47,744 bases of DNA from JBBDJB01 sp040880125 (GCA_040880125.1 JBBDJB010000010.1:1-47744), one strand, 5' to 3'. Shown: positions 1 through 8,847, counted from the first letter of the stretch. The notes: generated by a model from the sequence alone, not told the origin. Numbers and translations: made by a program.

Positions 1-1
1 C

Positions 2-883
2 GCGCCGACCGACGCCAGCGTGCTGATCCAGGGGGAGACCGGCACCGGCAAGGAGCTGGTTGCCCAGGCGATCCACCAGAACAGCCCTCGCAAAAAGCGG
101 CACTTCGTCGCGCTCAATTGCGCCGCCCTGAGCGAGAACATCCTGGAGAGCGAGCTGTTCGGTCACGTGAAGGGGGCGTTTACCGACGCTTCGAGCGATC
201 GGGTCGGCAAGTTCGAGTACGCCCACGGCGGTACGTTGTTTCTGGATGAAGTCGGCGACATGCCGCTGGCCACCCAAATCAAGCTGCTGCGGGTGTTGGA
301 AAACCATGAGATCACGCGGGTCGGCTCGAACGAGCCGATCAAGGTCAACGTGCGGATCCTGTCGGCGACCAATCAGGACCTGCAGGAGTTGATCGCCACG
401 GGCCGCTTCCGGCAAGATTTGTACCACCGGTTGAAGGTCGTCACGATCCGCCTGCCGCGGCTGGCCGAGCGGAGCCAGGACATTCCGCTGTTGATCGAGC
501 ACTTCGTCAAGCAGGCCTCCAAGCGGCACAACAAGCAGATCAGCGGGGTCTCGACCGCCGCCCGGCGAAAGCTGATGAGCTACGACTGGCCCGGCAACGT
601 CCGCCAGATGCGCAACGTGATCGAAAACATGGTCGTGGTCGACTACGACGGCGTCTTGGACCTGGACGATCTGCCCAGCGAGTTCGAGGAAGAGAGCGAG
701 AAGGTGCCGGACGCCTCGTCGGTGGCGCTGACTTCGCTGGTGGGCAAGCCCATCTCGGAGATCGAGCGGCTGTTCATTATCGAGACGCTCAAGCTGACCG
801 GCGGCAACCGCGAGGAGGCCGCCTCGCTGCTTGGCATCGGCGAGCGGACGCTGTATCGGAAGATCAACCAGTACAAGTTGTAA
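2..883 (+). CDS. Sigma-54-dependent transcriptional activator, AAA+ and Fis-type HTH domains (5' end outside window)
   Basis: This is the C-terminal part of a bacterial enhancer-binding protein of the NtrC type, which hydrolyses ATP to remodel sigma-54 RNA polymerase. The reading frame is open from base 2, so the N-terminal sensory or receiver domain lies upstream of the window. Visible are Walker A (GETGTGKE), the sigma-54 contact loop region (ELFGHVKGAFTDA), Walker B (GGTLFLDEVGDM), the sensor/arginine-finger region (FRQDLYHRL) and a C-terminal Fis-like helix-turn-helix (GNREEAASLLGIGERTLYRK). The contact loop reads GAFTDA rather than the consensus GAFTGA. The stop codon overlaps the first in-frame ATG (883) of the mutL frame (TAATG), so the two may be co-transcribed. 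The family assignment is secure; the signal and target genes cannot be told. Confidence 0.95.
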   Translation, partial: APTDASVLIQGETGTGKELVAQAIHQNSPRKKRHFVALNCAALSENILESELFGHVKGAFTDASSDRVGKFEYAHGGTLFLDEVGDMPLATQIKLLRVLENHEITRVGSNEPIKVNVRILSATNQDLQELIATGRFRQDLYHRLKVVTIRLPRLAERSQDIPLLIEHFVKQASKRHNKQISGVSTAARRKLMSYDWPGNVRQMRNVIENMVVVDYDGVLDLDDLPSEFEEESEKVPDASSVALTSLVGKPISEIERLFIIETLKLTGGNREEAASLLGIGERTLYRKINQYKL

Positions 884-939
884 TGTCGTCGCCGTGTGCG
901 CAACGTCACGACGGATCACCAGCCGAGGCGAACGGATTG

Positions 940-2805
940 ATGCCTGACATTCAGCCCCTATCCGCCAGCGTGGTCAACAAGATCGCCGCTGGCGAAGTCA
1001 TCGAGCGCCCGGCCAGCGTGCTGAAGGAGCTGCTGGAGAACGCCCTGGACGCGGGCGGCCGGCGGATCGACGTGTCGATCGAGAAAGGCGGCAGCGAGCT
1101 GATCCGCGTCCGCGACGACGGCTGTGGAATTTGCGCCGAGCAACTTCCGCTGGCGGTGGCCAGCCACGCCACCAGCAAGATCCGCACGGCCGACGATCTG
1201 TTCGCGGTCTGCAGTCTCGGATTTCGCGGCGAAGCGCTGGCCTCGATCGCCGAGGTGAGCCGCTTGAACCTGCGCAGCCGCACCGCAGATGCCCAGGCCG
1301 GCGCGGAGCTGGAAGTGGTCGGCGGCCGGTCGAGCGAGGTGGCGCCGTGCGGCTGTCCGGGGGGCACCGCCATCGAGGTGCGGCAGCTCTTTTTCAACAC
1401 GCCGGTGCGCCGCAAGTTTTTGCGCAGCCCTCAGACGGAAATGAGCCACCTGGTGGAGGCCTTCACCCGCTTGGCGCTGGCGCATTGCAACGTCCACTTT
1501 ACGCTGCAGCACAACGGGCGCACGCTCTACGATCTGCCGGCGGCCGGTTCGCGCCGTCAGCGCGTCGCCGCTTTGCTGGGGGAAGATTTAGCCGGCAGCC
1601 TGATTGAAGTAGAGAGCGTCGACGAGGACTATCGCCTGGCCGGCCTGGTGGCCGAACCGACTCAGAGTCGGGCGAACAACCGCATGCAGTATGTGTTCGT
1701 CAACGGCCGCGTGATCCGCGATCGCGCGCTGCAGCACGCCCTGCAGGAGGCCTACCGCGGGCTTTTGCTGACCGGCCGCTATCCGATCTGCTTTCTGGAG
1801 TTAACGATTCCCGCCGACGCGGTCGACGTGAACGTCCACCCGGCGAAGCAGGAGGTGCGCTTTCAAGACGGCGGCCGGCTGTACAGTCAGCTCCTCTCGA
1901 CGTTGCGCAGGAAGTTCCTCACCACCGACCTGACCGCCCGATATCAGCCGGATCGGACCGATGGGGCGCCTGCCGCCGCGGCGCCCGCGATGGCCACTTC
2001 GGCCGACTCGCTGGCCGCGCAGAGCGAGCTGGTGGCCTGGGCGAAAGGGCAGTTGTCCGAGAAGCTCTCCGCGGCGCCCACGCCCGGCGCGGACCAGGCT
2101 TTCTTTCCCGATGCCCAACCGGCGGCGGCGGAAGAAGCGGATCAGCCCCTGTCGCTCACGCGCCTCGATCGTCCCGCAGGCGCGGAGTTGACGGGCTTTT
2201 TCAGCGGCGAAGCGGGCGATGCCTCGGGCGGATCCCGCACCACGGCGCTGCAGATTCACAACCGCTACCTGGTCACCGAGAGCGACGACGGAGTGGTGGT
2301 CATCGACCAGCACGCACTGCACGAGCGGATCCTCTACGAGCAGATCCGCGCGAAGGTGCTGGCCGGCTCGCTGGAGACGCAGCAGTTGCTGGTGCCCGAG
2401 CCGGTCGACATGAGCGCCAGCGAGGCGGCCGCCGTCTTCGAGCAATCGGAATTGCTCGCGAAGTTGGGCATTCACGTGCAGCCCTTCGGCGGCGAGACCG
2501 TGCTGGTGTCGAGCTATCCGGCCATGCTGGCCAACATGGCGCCCGGCGAGATCCTGCGAGACCTGGTCGAGGACCTGCTGGCAGGCGGCAAGCGGCCCGA
2601 CCGGCGGGACTTGCTCGACCACCTGCTGCACACGATCGCCTGCAAGGCGGCCATCAAGGCCGGCGACCGACTGACTTGCGAGGAGATTTCCGAGCTGCTC
2701 GCGCAGCGGCACCTGGCGCAGGACAGCCACCACTGCCCACACGGCCGGCCGACGGCGCTGGTCTTTACGCGGGAACAGCTCGATCGGCAGTTCAAGCGGA
2801 TTTGA
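940..2805 (+). CDS. mutL: DNA mismatch repair protein MutL
   Basis: MutL links MutS mismatch recognition to strand incision. The GHKL ATPase domain at the N-terminus is clear: a conserved start (IQPLSASVVNKIAAGEVIERP), ELLENALDAG (motif I), DDGCGI and GFRGEALASI. A proline/alanine-rich linker follows at about residues 330-420. The C-terminal dimerisation domain carries DQHALHERILYE (Asp at residue 456), which fits the DQHA-x2-E-x4-E nuclease motif, together with a CPHGRPT zinc-site motif near the end. This is therefore the endonuclease type of MutL, found in bacteria that lack MutH. The frame is open to an ATG at 883, but ATG 940 is chosen because homology to MutL starts two or three residues after it. 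Length (621 aa) is normal. Confidence 0.95.
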   Translation: MPDIQPLSASVVNKIAAGEVIERPASVLKELLENALDAGGRRIDVSIEKGGSELIRVRDDGCGICAEQLPLAVASHATSKIRTADDLFAVCSLGFRGEALASIAEVSRLNLRSRTADAQAGAELEVVGGRSSEVAPCGCPGGTAIEVRQLFFNTPVRRKFLRSPQTEMSHLVEAFTRLALAHCNVHFTLQHNGRTLYDLPAAGSRRQRVAALLGEDLAGSLIEVESVDEDYRLAGLVAEPTQSRANNRMQYVFVNGRVIRDRALQHALQEAYRGLLLTGRYPICFLELTIPADAVDVNVHPAKQEVRFQDGGRLYSQLLSTLRRKFLTTDLTARYQPDRTDGAPAAAAPAMATSADSLAAQSELVAWAKGQLSEKLSAAPTPGADQAFFPDAQPAAAEEADQPLSLTRLDRPAGAELTGFFSGEAGDASGGSRTTALQIHNRYLVTESDDGVVVIDQHALHERILYEQIRAKVLAGSLETQQLLVPEPVDMSASEAAAVFEQSELLAKLGIHVQPFGGETVLVSSYPAMLANMAPGEILRDLVEDLLAGGKRPDRRDLLDHLLHTIACKAAIKAGDRLTCEEISELLAQRHLAQDSHHCPHGRPTALVFTREQLDRQFKRI

Positions 2806-2927
2806 TTCTTCGCCGCCGTGGAAGGATGATTAAGGTTTTCGTTATAGATCGCGTCGGGCCTCGCGACGCGATCGTCCGCACCGGCCCCAATTCCATTCGC
2901 ATCAGGCAGCACAGACGGCAAGCGACG

Positions 2928-4424
2928 ATGATTTGTGTCAGCATAGGCCGCGGGCGGCACCGTCACGTGATGGCGGAGCACCGGCACCTGGTCGAGCAGG
3001 GGGCCGAGCTGGTCGAGCTGCGCCTCGATTACATCAAGGGCGAGGTGAACGTCCGGCGGCTGTTGCACGAGCGGCCCTGCCCGGTGATCATCACCTGCCG
3101 CCGCGCGCGGGAGGGCGGCAAGTTTAGCGGCACCGAGGATGAGCGGCTGATGTTGCTCCGCTCGTCGATCGCGGCCGGCGCGGAGTACGTCGACCTGGAG
3201 GAGGACGTCGCCGCGTCCGTGCCTCGCTATGGCGCCACGCGGCGGATCATCAGCTACCATGACTTTCGCAAGACACCCGATAACCTTCCCCGGCTGCACG
3301 CCCGGCTGGCGGCGATGGACGCGGACATCGTCAAGCTGGCTACCATGGCCAACCACCCGCACGACAACCTGCGGATGCTCAGCCTGATCCGCGACGCGAA
3401 GGTCTCGACCATCGGGCTGTGCATGGGCGACATCGGCACGCCCTCGCGGATTCTGGCCGGGCACTTCGGCGCGCCGTTCACGTACGCCACGTTTCATCAC
3501 GAACGGGCGTTGGCGCCGGGGCAGCTCAGCTACCAGCACATGAAGGAGCTGTACCACTACGACGACATCAACTCCGAGACGGCCTTATACGGCGTGATCG
3601 CCGATCCGATCGGGCATAGCCTCAGCCCGCAGATTCATAACGCCGCGTTTCGGCACCAGGGCGTCAACGCGGTTTACATTCCCTTTCGAGTTCCCCGGGC
3701 GAACTTGAGCCAGTTCATCGAAGACGCCAAGGTGCTGAAGATCCGCGGGCTGAGCGTCACCATCCCCCACAAGGAATCGATTGCCCGCTCCCTGACCAAG
3801 ATCGACTCGGCCGCCAAGGGTATCGAGGCGGTCAATACGGTCGTGTTCGATGGCGACCAGGTGGTGGGTTACAACACCGACTGTAAGGCCGCCCTGGACA
3901 GTCTGAAGCAGGCCCTCGCCGAAGCGGACGCCGGTGCGGCCGAGGAGAACCCCCTGGCCGGAAAGTCGGCGCTGGTGCTGGGCGCCGGGGGGGCCGCCCG
4001 GGCGATCGTCTACGGCCTGCGGCGGCACGACGTGCAGACGACCATCGCCAGTCGCACCCGGCAGCGGGCCGACGCCCTGGCCACCCGCTACGGCGCCCGG
4101 GCGGTCGACTGGCTCAGCCGTAACAAGGTGAGCGCCGACATCCTGATCAACTGCACGCCGGTGGGAATGCACCCGGAGGTGGATGCCACGCCGTACGACA
4201 AGCACTACCTCAAGCCGTCGATGCTGGTGTTCGACACGGTGTACAATCCGGAGTCGACGCTGCTGATCAAAGACGCCCAGCGGCATCACTGCCACGTAGT
4301 GACCGGAGTGCAGATGTTCGTACGCCAGGCGAGTTTGCAGTACCGCCTGTTCACCGGCCGCCAGGCGCCGGCCGACGTGATGCGCGACGTGTTAAAGCGA
4401 ACCATCGGACCTGTAAAGTACTAA
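2928..4424 (+). CDS. aroDE: Fused type I 3-dehydroquinate dehydratase / shikimate dehydrogenase
   Basis: The protein (498 aa) carries two consecutive enzymes of the shikimate pathway. Residues 1 to about 215 are a type I dehydroquinase: ELRLDYI, the catalytic histidine in ISYHDF and the Schiff-base lysine in DADIVKLATMA. From about residue 222 follows shikimate dehydrogenase: the substrate motif IGHSLSPQIHN, the catalytic lysine in VTIPHKES, NTDC, and the NADP-binding VLGAGGAARAI. The fusion channels dehydroquinate to shikimate, and aroK lies directly downstream. In-frame starts exist upstream (for example ATG 2826), but the dehydroquinase fold begins at MICVSIG, so 2928 is preferred. Similar fusions are known in chlamydiae, plants and planctomycetes. 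Confidence 0.93.
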   Translation: MICVSIGRGRHRHVMAEHRHLVEQGAELVELRLDYIKGEVNVRRLLHERPCPVIITCRRAREGGKFSGTEDERLMLLRSSIAAGAEYVDLEEDVAASVPRYGATRRIISYHDFRKTPDNLPRLHARLAAMDADIVKLATMANHPHDNLRMLSLIRDAKVSTIGLCMGDIGTPSRILAGHFGAPFTYATFHHERALAPGQLSYQHMKELYHYDDINSETALYGVIADPIGHSLSPQIHNAAFRHQGVNAVYIPFRVPRANLSQFIEDAKVLKIRGLSVTIPHKESIARSLTKIDSAAKGIEAVNTVVFDGDQVVGYNTDCKAALDSLKQALAEADAGAAEENPLAGKSALVLGAGGAARAIVYGLRRHDVQTTIASRTRQRADALATRYGARAVDWLSRNKVSADILINCTPVGMHPEVDATPYDKHYLKPSMLVFDTVYNPESTLLIKDAQRHHCHVVTGVQMFVRQASLQYRLFTGRQAPADVMRDVLKRTIGPVKY

Positions 4425-4493
4425 GCGGCCTCAATCCATTTTGCACTGCGCCCCCGGACGGGGGCACGCGTCGCCTACGTGCCGGAACTATCC

Positions 4494-5039
4494 ATGAACG
4501 TGATCCTCATCGGCTATCGCGGCACCGGCAAGACAACCGTCGCTCGGCACTTGGCGGAGCGGCTCGGTCGCGGCTGGCACGACAGCGACGCGGCGGTTGA
4601 AGCAAAGCAGGGCCGACCGATCGCGGAGATCTTCCTGCACCAGGGCGAGCTGGTGTTTCGCGACGCGGAGACCGCGGCTCTGGAAGAGCTATGCCGGCTG
4701 GAAGACGTCGTGCTGGCGGTCGGCGGCGGGGCCGTGCTCCGCGAGCAGAACCGGCGCCTGCTCGCCGAGTCCGGCCGCATCGTTTGGCTGACCGCCGACG
4801 TGGAAACGATCCTGCAGCGGGTCGAGGCTGACCAGAGCACCGCCAGCCGCCGTCCGATGTTGACGGGCGTAGGCGGCCGGAGCGAGATCGAGCAGCTTTT
4901 GGCCCAGCGGGAGCCGGTTTATCGCCAGTGTGCGGAACTGGAGGTCGATACCCGAGAGAAGACCCCCGGCCAAGTGACCGACGAAGTCATGGACGGCTTA
5001 GGGCTCGCTGATGTCGCTTCCCGCCCGGATGGCACGTGA
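4494..5039 (+). CDS. aroK: Shikimate kinase
   Basis: Shikimate kinase phosphorylates shikimate at the 3-hydroxyl using ATP. The P-loop is GYRGTGKTT near the N-terminus, the shikimate-binding aspartate region is HDSDAAVE, and the GGGAVLR motif of the substrate site is present. Length (181 aa) is typical. A GTG at 4479 would add five residues; ATG 4494 is preferred because it places the P-loop strand (MNVILIGYRG) at the very start. The gene lies 69 bp after aroDE and its last four bases overlap the GTG start of the prepilin peptidase gene, which suggests translational coupling. Confidence 0.93.
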   Translation: MNVILIGYRGTGKTTVARHLAERLGRGWHDSDAAVEAKQGRPIAEIFLHQGELVFRDAETAALEELCRLEDVVLAVGGGAVLREQNRRLLAESGRIVWLTADVETILQRVEADQSTASRRPMLTGVGGRSEIEQLLAQREPVYRQCAELEVDTREKTPGQVTDEVMDGLGLADVASRPDGT

Positions 5040-6391
5040 TCGCTTTGGCTGACCTCCTGCTCGCAGTGCGCTGGATTTTGCTCCTTCTGGCCGGCGCCAG
5101 CTTTGGGGGGGTGGTCAATTGGGCCGCTTACGGGCTGGCCTGGCGGCCCCGGCCGGTGAGCCCTTGGTCGCCGGCTCCACAGGGCGCCGCGCCGCGCACC
5201 TGGCCGGATCGCCTGCCGATTGTCGGCTGGATTCGCCTGCGGCGAGAGTCTGTGCTATTTGGCCCGCGGCACTGGGTGCGCCCGCTGGTAGTTGAGCTTT
5301 CCGCCGGAATCGGGCTGGCCCTGCTGTACTGGTGGGAAATCGACCGGCTGGCGTTGGTCCGTTCGCAGCTCGCACCATTCTTCGGCGCGATGTTGCTCGA
5401 TCGGCTGGTGGTACCGCAGTGGGTCGTTCACCAGGAACTCTTCAGCCACGTGGTGCTGCTCGCGCTGTTGGCGGCGGCGTCGCTGATCGATATCGACGAA
5501 CGCCTGACGCCCGACGCGGTTACTGTGCCGGGAACGTTGCTGGGGCTGCTTATGGCCACGCTGTTTCCCTTTTCGCTGCTGCCGTGGGTAGAAGTGGCCG
5601 GTGCGCCCCCACCGATGTCGCAAGAGATTACTCTCGATGGAATGGAACAGGCGCTGCGCGCGGCCGGTACGCACCTGGGGCTGGGCTGGACCTCCGCCGC
5701 CCGGCCGCAGCCGTGGCCGCCGCTGTTCGCAGGGTTTCCGGAGTGGCGGAGTCTGGCGGTCGGGCTGGCGTGCTATGTGCTGTGGTGTTTCGCGATGCTG
5801 CCCCGCACGTGGTACGGCCGCCACGGCTGGCGACGCGCCTGGAACGTCTTCTCCGCACGCCTCGCTCGCAGCATCGCCTCCTGGCAGATGATCGTCTTGG
5901 GACTGCTGGGCGTCGTGTTGATTGTCACGACGTGGTGGAAAGGAGGGATCCATTGGGCCGGCCTGCTCACGGCGCTGTTGGGCCTGGTCGGCAGCGGCGG
6001 CATTGTCTGGGCGGTGCGGCTGGTCGGCAAGGCCGCGCTGAAGAAGGAGGCCCTGGGCTTCGGCGACGTCATGCTGATGATGATGGTAGGCACCTTCATC
6101 GGCTGGCAGGCCGGCTGGGTGGTGTTCTTTCTCGCGCCCTTCGCGGCGCTCGCCGTCGGCCTGGTGCAGTGGCTGCTCCGCCGCGATCGGGAGGTCTGTT
6201 ACGCGCCGTTTCTGTCGATCGCTGCCGTGGTGGTCATCGTCCGCTGGGGCGATTTCACCCAGCCGCTGATCGCCCGCATCTTTGAGCTGGGCAATCTCCT
6301 TCTGTTTCTCTTGGTGGCCTGTCTGGGCCTGATGGGCGTGATGCTCGTTGCCTGGCGGTGGTTTGCGACAATGGTGATGGGGCGGCAGTAG
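5036..6391 (+). CDS. A24-family prepilin peptidase (type IV leader peptidase), cysteine-less N-terminal domain
   Basis: This is a polytopic membrane protein (451 aa) of the aspartic prepilin peptidase family that cleaves leader peptides of type IV pilins or pseudopilins. Both catalytic aspartate sites are visible: SLIDIDERLTPDAVTVP and the C-terminal GFGDVMLMMMVGTFIG. The N-terminal domain keeps the shape of the family (PDRLPIVGWIRLRRES, then WVRPLVVELSAG) but lacks the two CxxC pairs normally found there. The protein is longer than usual because of a large insertion between the two catalytic regions (roughly residues 190-290), which includes a further hydrophobic stretch. The start is a GTG inside the aroK stop region. 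Confidence 0.88.
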   Translation: MIALADLLLAVRWILLLLAGASFGGVVNWAAYGLAWRPRPVSPWSPAPQGAAPRTWPDRLPIVGWIRLRRESVLFGPRHWVRPLVVELSAGIGLALLYWWEIDRLALVRSQLAPFFGAMLLDRLVVPQWVVHQELFSHVVLLALLAAASLIDIDERLTPDAVTVPGTLLGLLMATLFPFSLLPWVEVAGAPPPMSQEITLDGMEQALRAAGTHLGLGWTSAARPQPWPPLFAGFPEWRSLAVGLACYVLWCFAMLPRTWYGRHGWRRAWNVFSARLARSIASWQMIVLGLLGVVLIVTTWWKGGIHWAGLLTALLGLVGSGGIVWAVRLVGKAALKKEALGFGDVMLMMMVGTFIGWQAGWVVFFLAPFAALAVGLVQWLLRRDREVCYAPFLSIAAVVVIVRWGDFTQPLIARIFELGNLLLFLLVACLGLMGVMLVAWRWFATMVMGRQ

Positions 6392-6529
6392 CGCGCTGCC
6401 CTGCGAATCGGCTGCATGCGTGAACCCGGTGTTATCGGCGCCACCCGCACGGTCCGCCCAATCGCAAAGCGTGACGCGATTTCGCGCGCCGCCGGCCCGG
6501 CCGGCCGATACCAATCTGGGGAGGAGCCT

Positions 6530-7063
6530 ATGCGCCCGATGCTGGAAACGGTGACCGATCTTGCTGCGCAGGCGGAGACAATCCGCGCCCGACGCTATGG
6601 GGTAATCGAGGTCCGCGGCCGCCGCCTGGTGGCGGTTCGACTGCGGCCGCTGCCCACGCTGTTGTCGCTGCCTGAGCTGTTACCGCTGGGCTGGTCGTTC
6701 CGAAGGTGGCGCTACCATCGGCGGGGTCCGGCCGACGTCTGCTGGGTGTATTACAACCAGCCGCGGCAGTTCCCCAACTTCCTGGCGCTGAAGTACCTGG
6801 TCAGCACGCGCGGTACGTCTGCCGCGACTTGTCGCGTCGCCCTCGAGGTGCTGGACGTGATCGCCCGGCTCAAGCAGACCGACGCGCTGCTGTGCGACGT
6901 GGGCAATCGGCGCATTTCGGACCGGCTGATGGCCCGCTGGGGCTGGGAGCCGCACAAGCCGCAGCGCTGGCACCGCAACTTCATCAAGCGGTTTTACGGC
7001 GAGTATCCGGGCGTGGCGCTGCCACTGGGCGAGCCGGAGCCAGTTTGCAGTGAAGTGGCTTAG
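6530..7063 (+). CDS. Conserved protein of unknown function
   Basis: A 177-residue basic protein without signal peptide or clear membrane segment. The ATG at 6530 is chosen over an upstream in-frame start because a strong Shine-Dalgarno sequence (GGGGAGGAG) lies just before it. The second half is rich in aromatic and basic residues and ends in a conserved-looking block (ISDRLMARWGWEPHKPQRWH, then FIKRFYGEYP) that recalls the end of GNAT acetyltransferases, but no acetyl-CoA motif can be pointed to. It follows the prepilin peptidase gene on the same strand by 138 bp. Function cannot be assigned. Confidence 0.7.
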   Translation: MRPMLETVTDLAAQAETIRARRYGVIEVRGRRLVAVRLRPLPTLLSLPELLPLGWSFRRWRYHRRGPADVCWVYYNQPRQFPNFLALKYLVSTRGTSAATCRVALEVLDVIARLKQTDALLCDVGNRRISDRLMARWGWEPHKPQRWHRNFIKRFYGEYPGVALPLGEPEPVCSEVA

Positions 7064-7207
7064 ACAGCTACCACGGCGGATCGATTCCGCGCTCTCCCCG
7101 GGACAGCACTCGCGAACCGGATGGCATTGACGCGGCTGGTTGATCGAAATATCGTTGGCCACCGTTTTTTTGCGAGGTTCGCCACCTTTTGCTGGCAAGG
7201 ATGCAGC

Positions 7208-8404
7208 ATGCACACGCCCTCTTCCCGCTCGAATGCCGCGAACTCCGTTCCGCTGCTGGATGTCAGTCGACAGAACGACGGCCTGCGAGACGAACTGTTG
7301 GCGGCACTGGCCGACGTTTGCGACTCGGGCCGCTTCATCCACGGGCCGCAATGTGCGGAGCTGGAAAGCCGGGTGGCCGAGTACTGCCAGACCACGCATG
7401 CGGTCGGCTGCGCTTCGGGGAGCGACGCTTTGCTGCTGGCGCTGATGGTGCTCGACATCGGGCCGGGCGACGAGGTGATCCTGCCCAGCTTCACGTTCTT
7501 TGCCACCGCCGGGGCTGTGTGGCGCCTGGGGGCCAAGCCGGTGTTCGCGGACATCGTGCCCGACACGTTCAATGTCGATCCCGAGTCGGTTCGGCGGCAG
7601 ATCACTCCCGCCACGCGGGCGATCATCCCGGTGCACCTGTTCGGCCAGTGCGCCGACATGGATGCCCTGGCGGAGATTACCGCCGATGCGAAAATTGCGA
7701 TCATTGAGGACGCCGCCCAGGCGATCGGCGCCGAGTGGGCCGGCCGCGGCGCCGGCTCGATGGGCCGCTTGGGCTGCTTCAGCTTCTATCCCACCAAGAA
7801 CCTCGGCGGGTGCGGCGACGGCGGCATGATCACCACCGACGACGCCCAGCTCGCTGCCCGGCTGCGGATCCTCCGCGATCACGGGCAGCATCCGCAGTAT
7901 CATCACCAGCTTGTCGGCATCAACAGCCGGCTGGATACGCTGCAGGCCGCGGCGTTGCTGGTCAAGCTGGCGCGGCTGGACCGGTGGACTACCCAGCGGA
8001 GAGAGAACGCCCAGCGCTATGCAGGGAGTTTCGCCCGGCTTGGGTTGAACACGCGGCTCGGCTTGCCGGCAGAATCGAACGCTTGCCACCACGTGTGGAA
8101 CCAGTACACCATCCGTGTGCCGGAAGGTGCGCGGGACGAGCTGCGCGAGCGGCTCGCCGGCGTGGGCGTCGGCTCGGCCGTGTACTATCCCGTGCCGCTG
8201 CACCTGCAGGAGTGTTTCGCCCCGTTGGGCTACAAGATTGGCAGCCTGCCGGAGACGGAGCGGGCCGCGCGAGAAGTCCTTTCGCTGCCGATCTTTCCCG
8301 GCCTGAGCGCCCAGGAGATCGATGCGGTGGTCGACGCAGTCGGACGAGCGTTGCCCGAATGCGGTCGCGATGTCGGCCGCCGGCGCGACGCCTCGGCCGC
8401 GTAA
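7208..8404 (+). CDS. DegT/DnrJ/EryC1/StrS-family PLP-dependent sugar aminotransferase
   Basis: This family transfers an amino group to keto-sugars linked to nucleotides for surface polysaccharides or lipid modification. Family hallmarks are the N-terminal LLDVSRQND, CASGSDALLLAL (phosphate binding), LPSFTFFATAGAV, the PLP-contacting EDAAQAIGAEW, and the PLP lysine in SFYPTKNLGG. The C-terminal part has HHVWNQYTIR and YYPVPLHLQ as in the family. ATG 7208 is preferred to an in-frame ATG at 7121 because AAGGA sits just upstream and the family N-terminus starts soon after. The product has 398 residues. No other sugar-nucleotide genes are adjacent, so the substrate is unknown. Confidence 0.93.
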   Translation: MHTPSSRSNAANSVPLLDVSRQNDGLRDELLAALADVCDSGRFIHGPQCAELESRVAEYCQTTHAVGCASGSDALLLALMVLDIGPGDEVILPSFTFFATAGAVWRLGAKPVFADIVPDTFNVDPESVRRQITPATRAIIPVHLFGQCADMDALAEITADAKIAIIEDAAQAIGAEWAGRGAGSMGRLGCFSFYPTKNLGGCGDGGMITTDDAQLAARLRILRDHGQHPQYHHQLVGINSRLDTLQAAALLVKLARLDRWTTQRRENAQRYAGSFARLGLNTRLGLPAESNACHHVWNQYTIRVPEGARDELRERLAGVGVGSAVYYPVPLHLQECFAPLGYKIGSLPETERAAREVLSLPIFPGLSAQEIDAVVDAVGRALPECGRDVGRRRDASAA

Positions 8405-8413
8405 TCCGACAGC

Positions 8414-8500
8414 GCCCAGTCGAGCGCCCAGTCGAGCATACTGGGTCGAGCAAACTGGGTCGAGCAAACTGGGTCGAGCAAACTGGGTCGAGCAAACTGG
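8414..8500 (+). repeat. Short tandem repeat, 14-bp unit
   Basis: Four perfect direct copies of ACTGGGTCGAGCAA occupy 8440-8495, followed by a partial fifth. They are preceded by two shorter units of the form GCCCAGTCGAGC. All six complete units share GTCGAGC, with spacings of 12 then 14 bp. The array begins ten bases after the stop codon of the aminotransferase gene. Role unknown; the perfect identity suggests recent slippage expansion. Confidence 0.9.
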
Positions 8501-8586
8501 GACTGGCTGCTTATCGCAAAAACACCGGAAATGCCTCGAGCGGGCGGCAGCGGCGATACGTTGCCGGTCCCATTCCCAACGGGCAA
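8497..8586. repeat. Short dispersed element with inverted GGGAC-GGC ends
   Basis: The left end reads TGGGACTGGC and the right end is the inverse (GCCGGTCCCATTCC). The left end is followed by TGCTTATCGCAA, a sequence that recurs in inverse orientation inside the repeat at 44530-44615. It is one of several copies of the same short inverted-end family in this window. Confidence 0.55.
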
Positions 8587-8604
8587 GCGTGCCGAGGGCG
8601 CCGA

Positions 8605-8847
8605 CTATTCGTCAGGCTGCCACTTGATCTCGGTCGCACGGCCGATCGGCCGTAGCACCACGACCAGCCCCAAAATGATCACCAGCACCACCAGCACGTA
8701 CGGCAGCACGTACGATTTGCCGGCCTCTTCTTCGCCAACCTGCTGAGCCCAGGCCGGCACGGCGCAGCCGAACCACGCCACGGCGATCAGTGCCAGCCGG
8801 TAAGCGCGAGCGGCGAAACGGCCAGCGGTGTTCACGATTGGGCTCAT
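8605..8847 (-). CDS. Small single-span membrane protein with signal peptide
   Basis: An 80-residue protein with an N-terminal signal sequence (hydrophobic LALIAVAWFG, probable cleavage after AWA at about residue 35). A second long hydrophobic helix follows (PYVLVVLVIILGLVVVL, about residues 49-66), then a short charged tail. The predicted mature protein is a single-pass membrane protein with a tiny N-terminal segment. The genes around it are unrelated in function. Small proteins of this build are common in planctomycetes; no function is known to me. Confidence 0.72.
   Translation of the reverse strand: MSPIVNTAGRFAARAYRLALIAVAWFGCAVPAWAQQVGEEEAGKSYVLPYVLVVLVIILGLVVVLRPIGRATEIKWQPDE

Noticed and set aside
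2514..3557. Minus-strand open frame opposite mutL/aroDE
   Set aside because: It overlaps two strongly supported genes on the other strand and shows no family features.
8414..8500. CRISPR-like array
   Set aside because: The units are 14 bp with no unique spacers and no cas genes nearby, so it is a simple tandem repeat.
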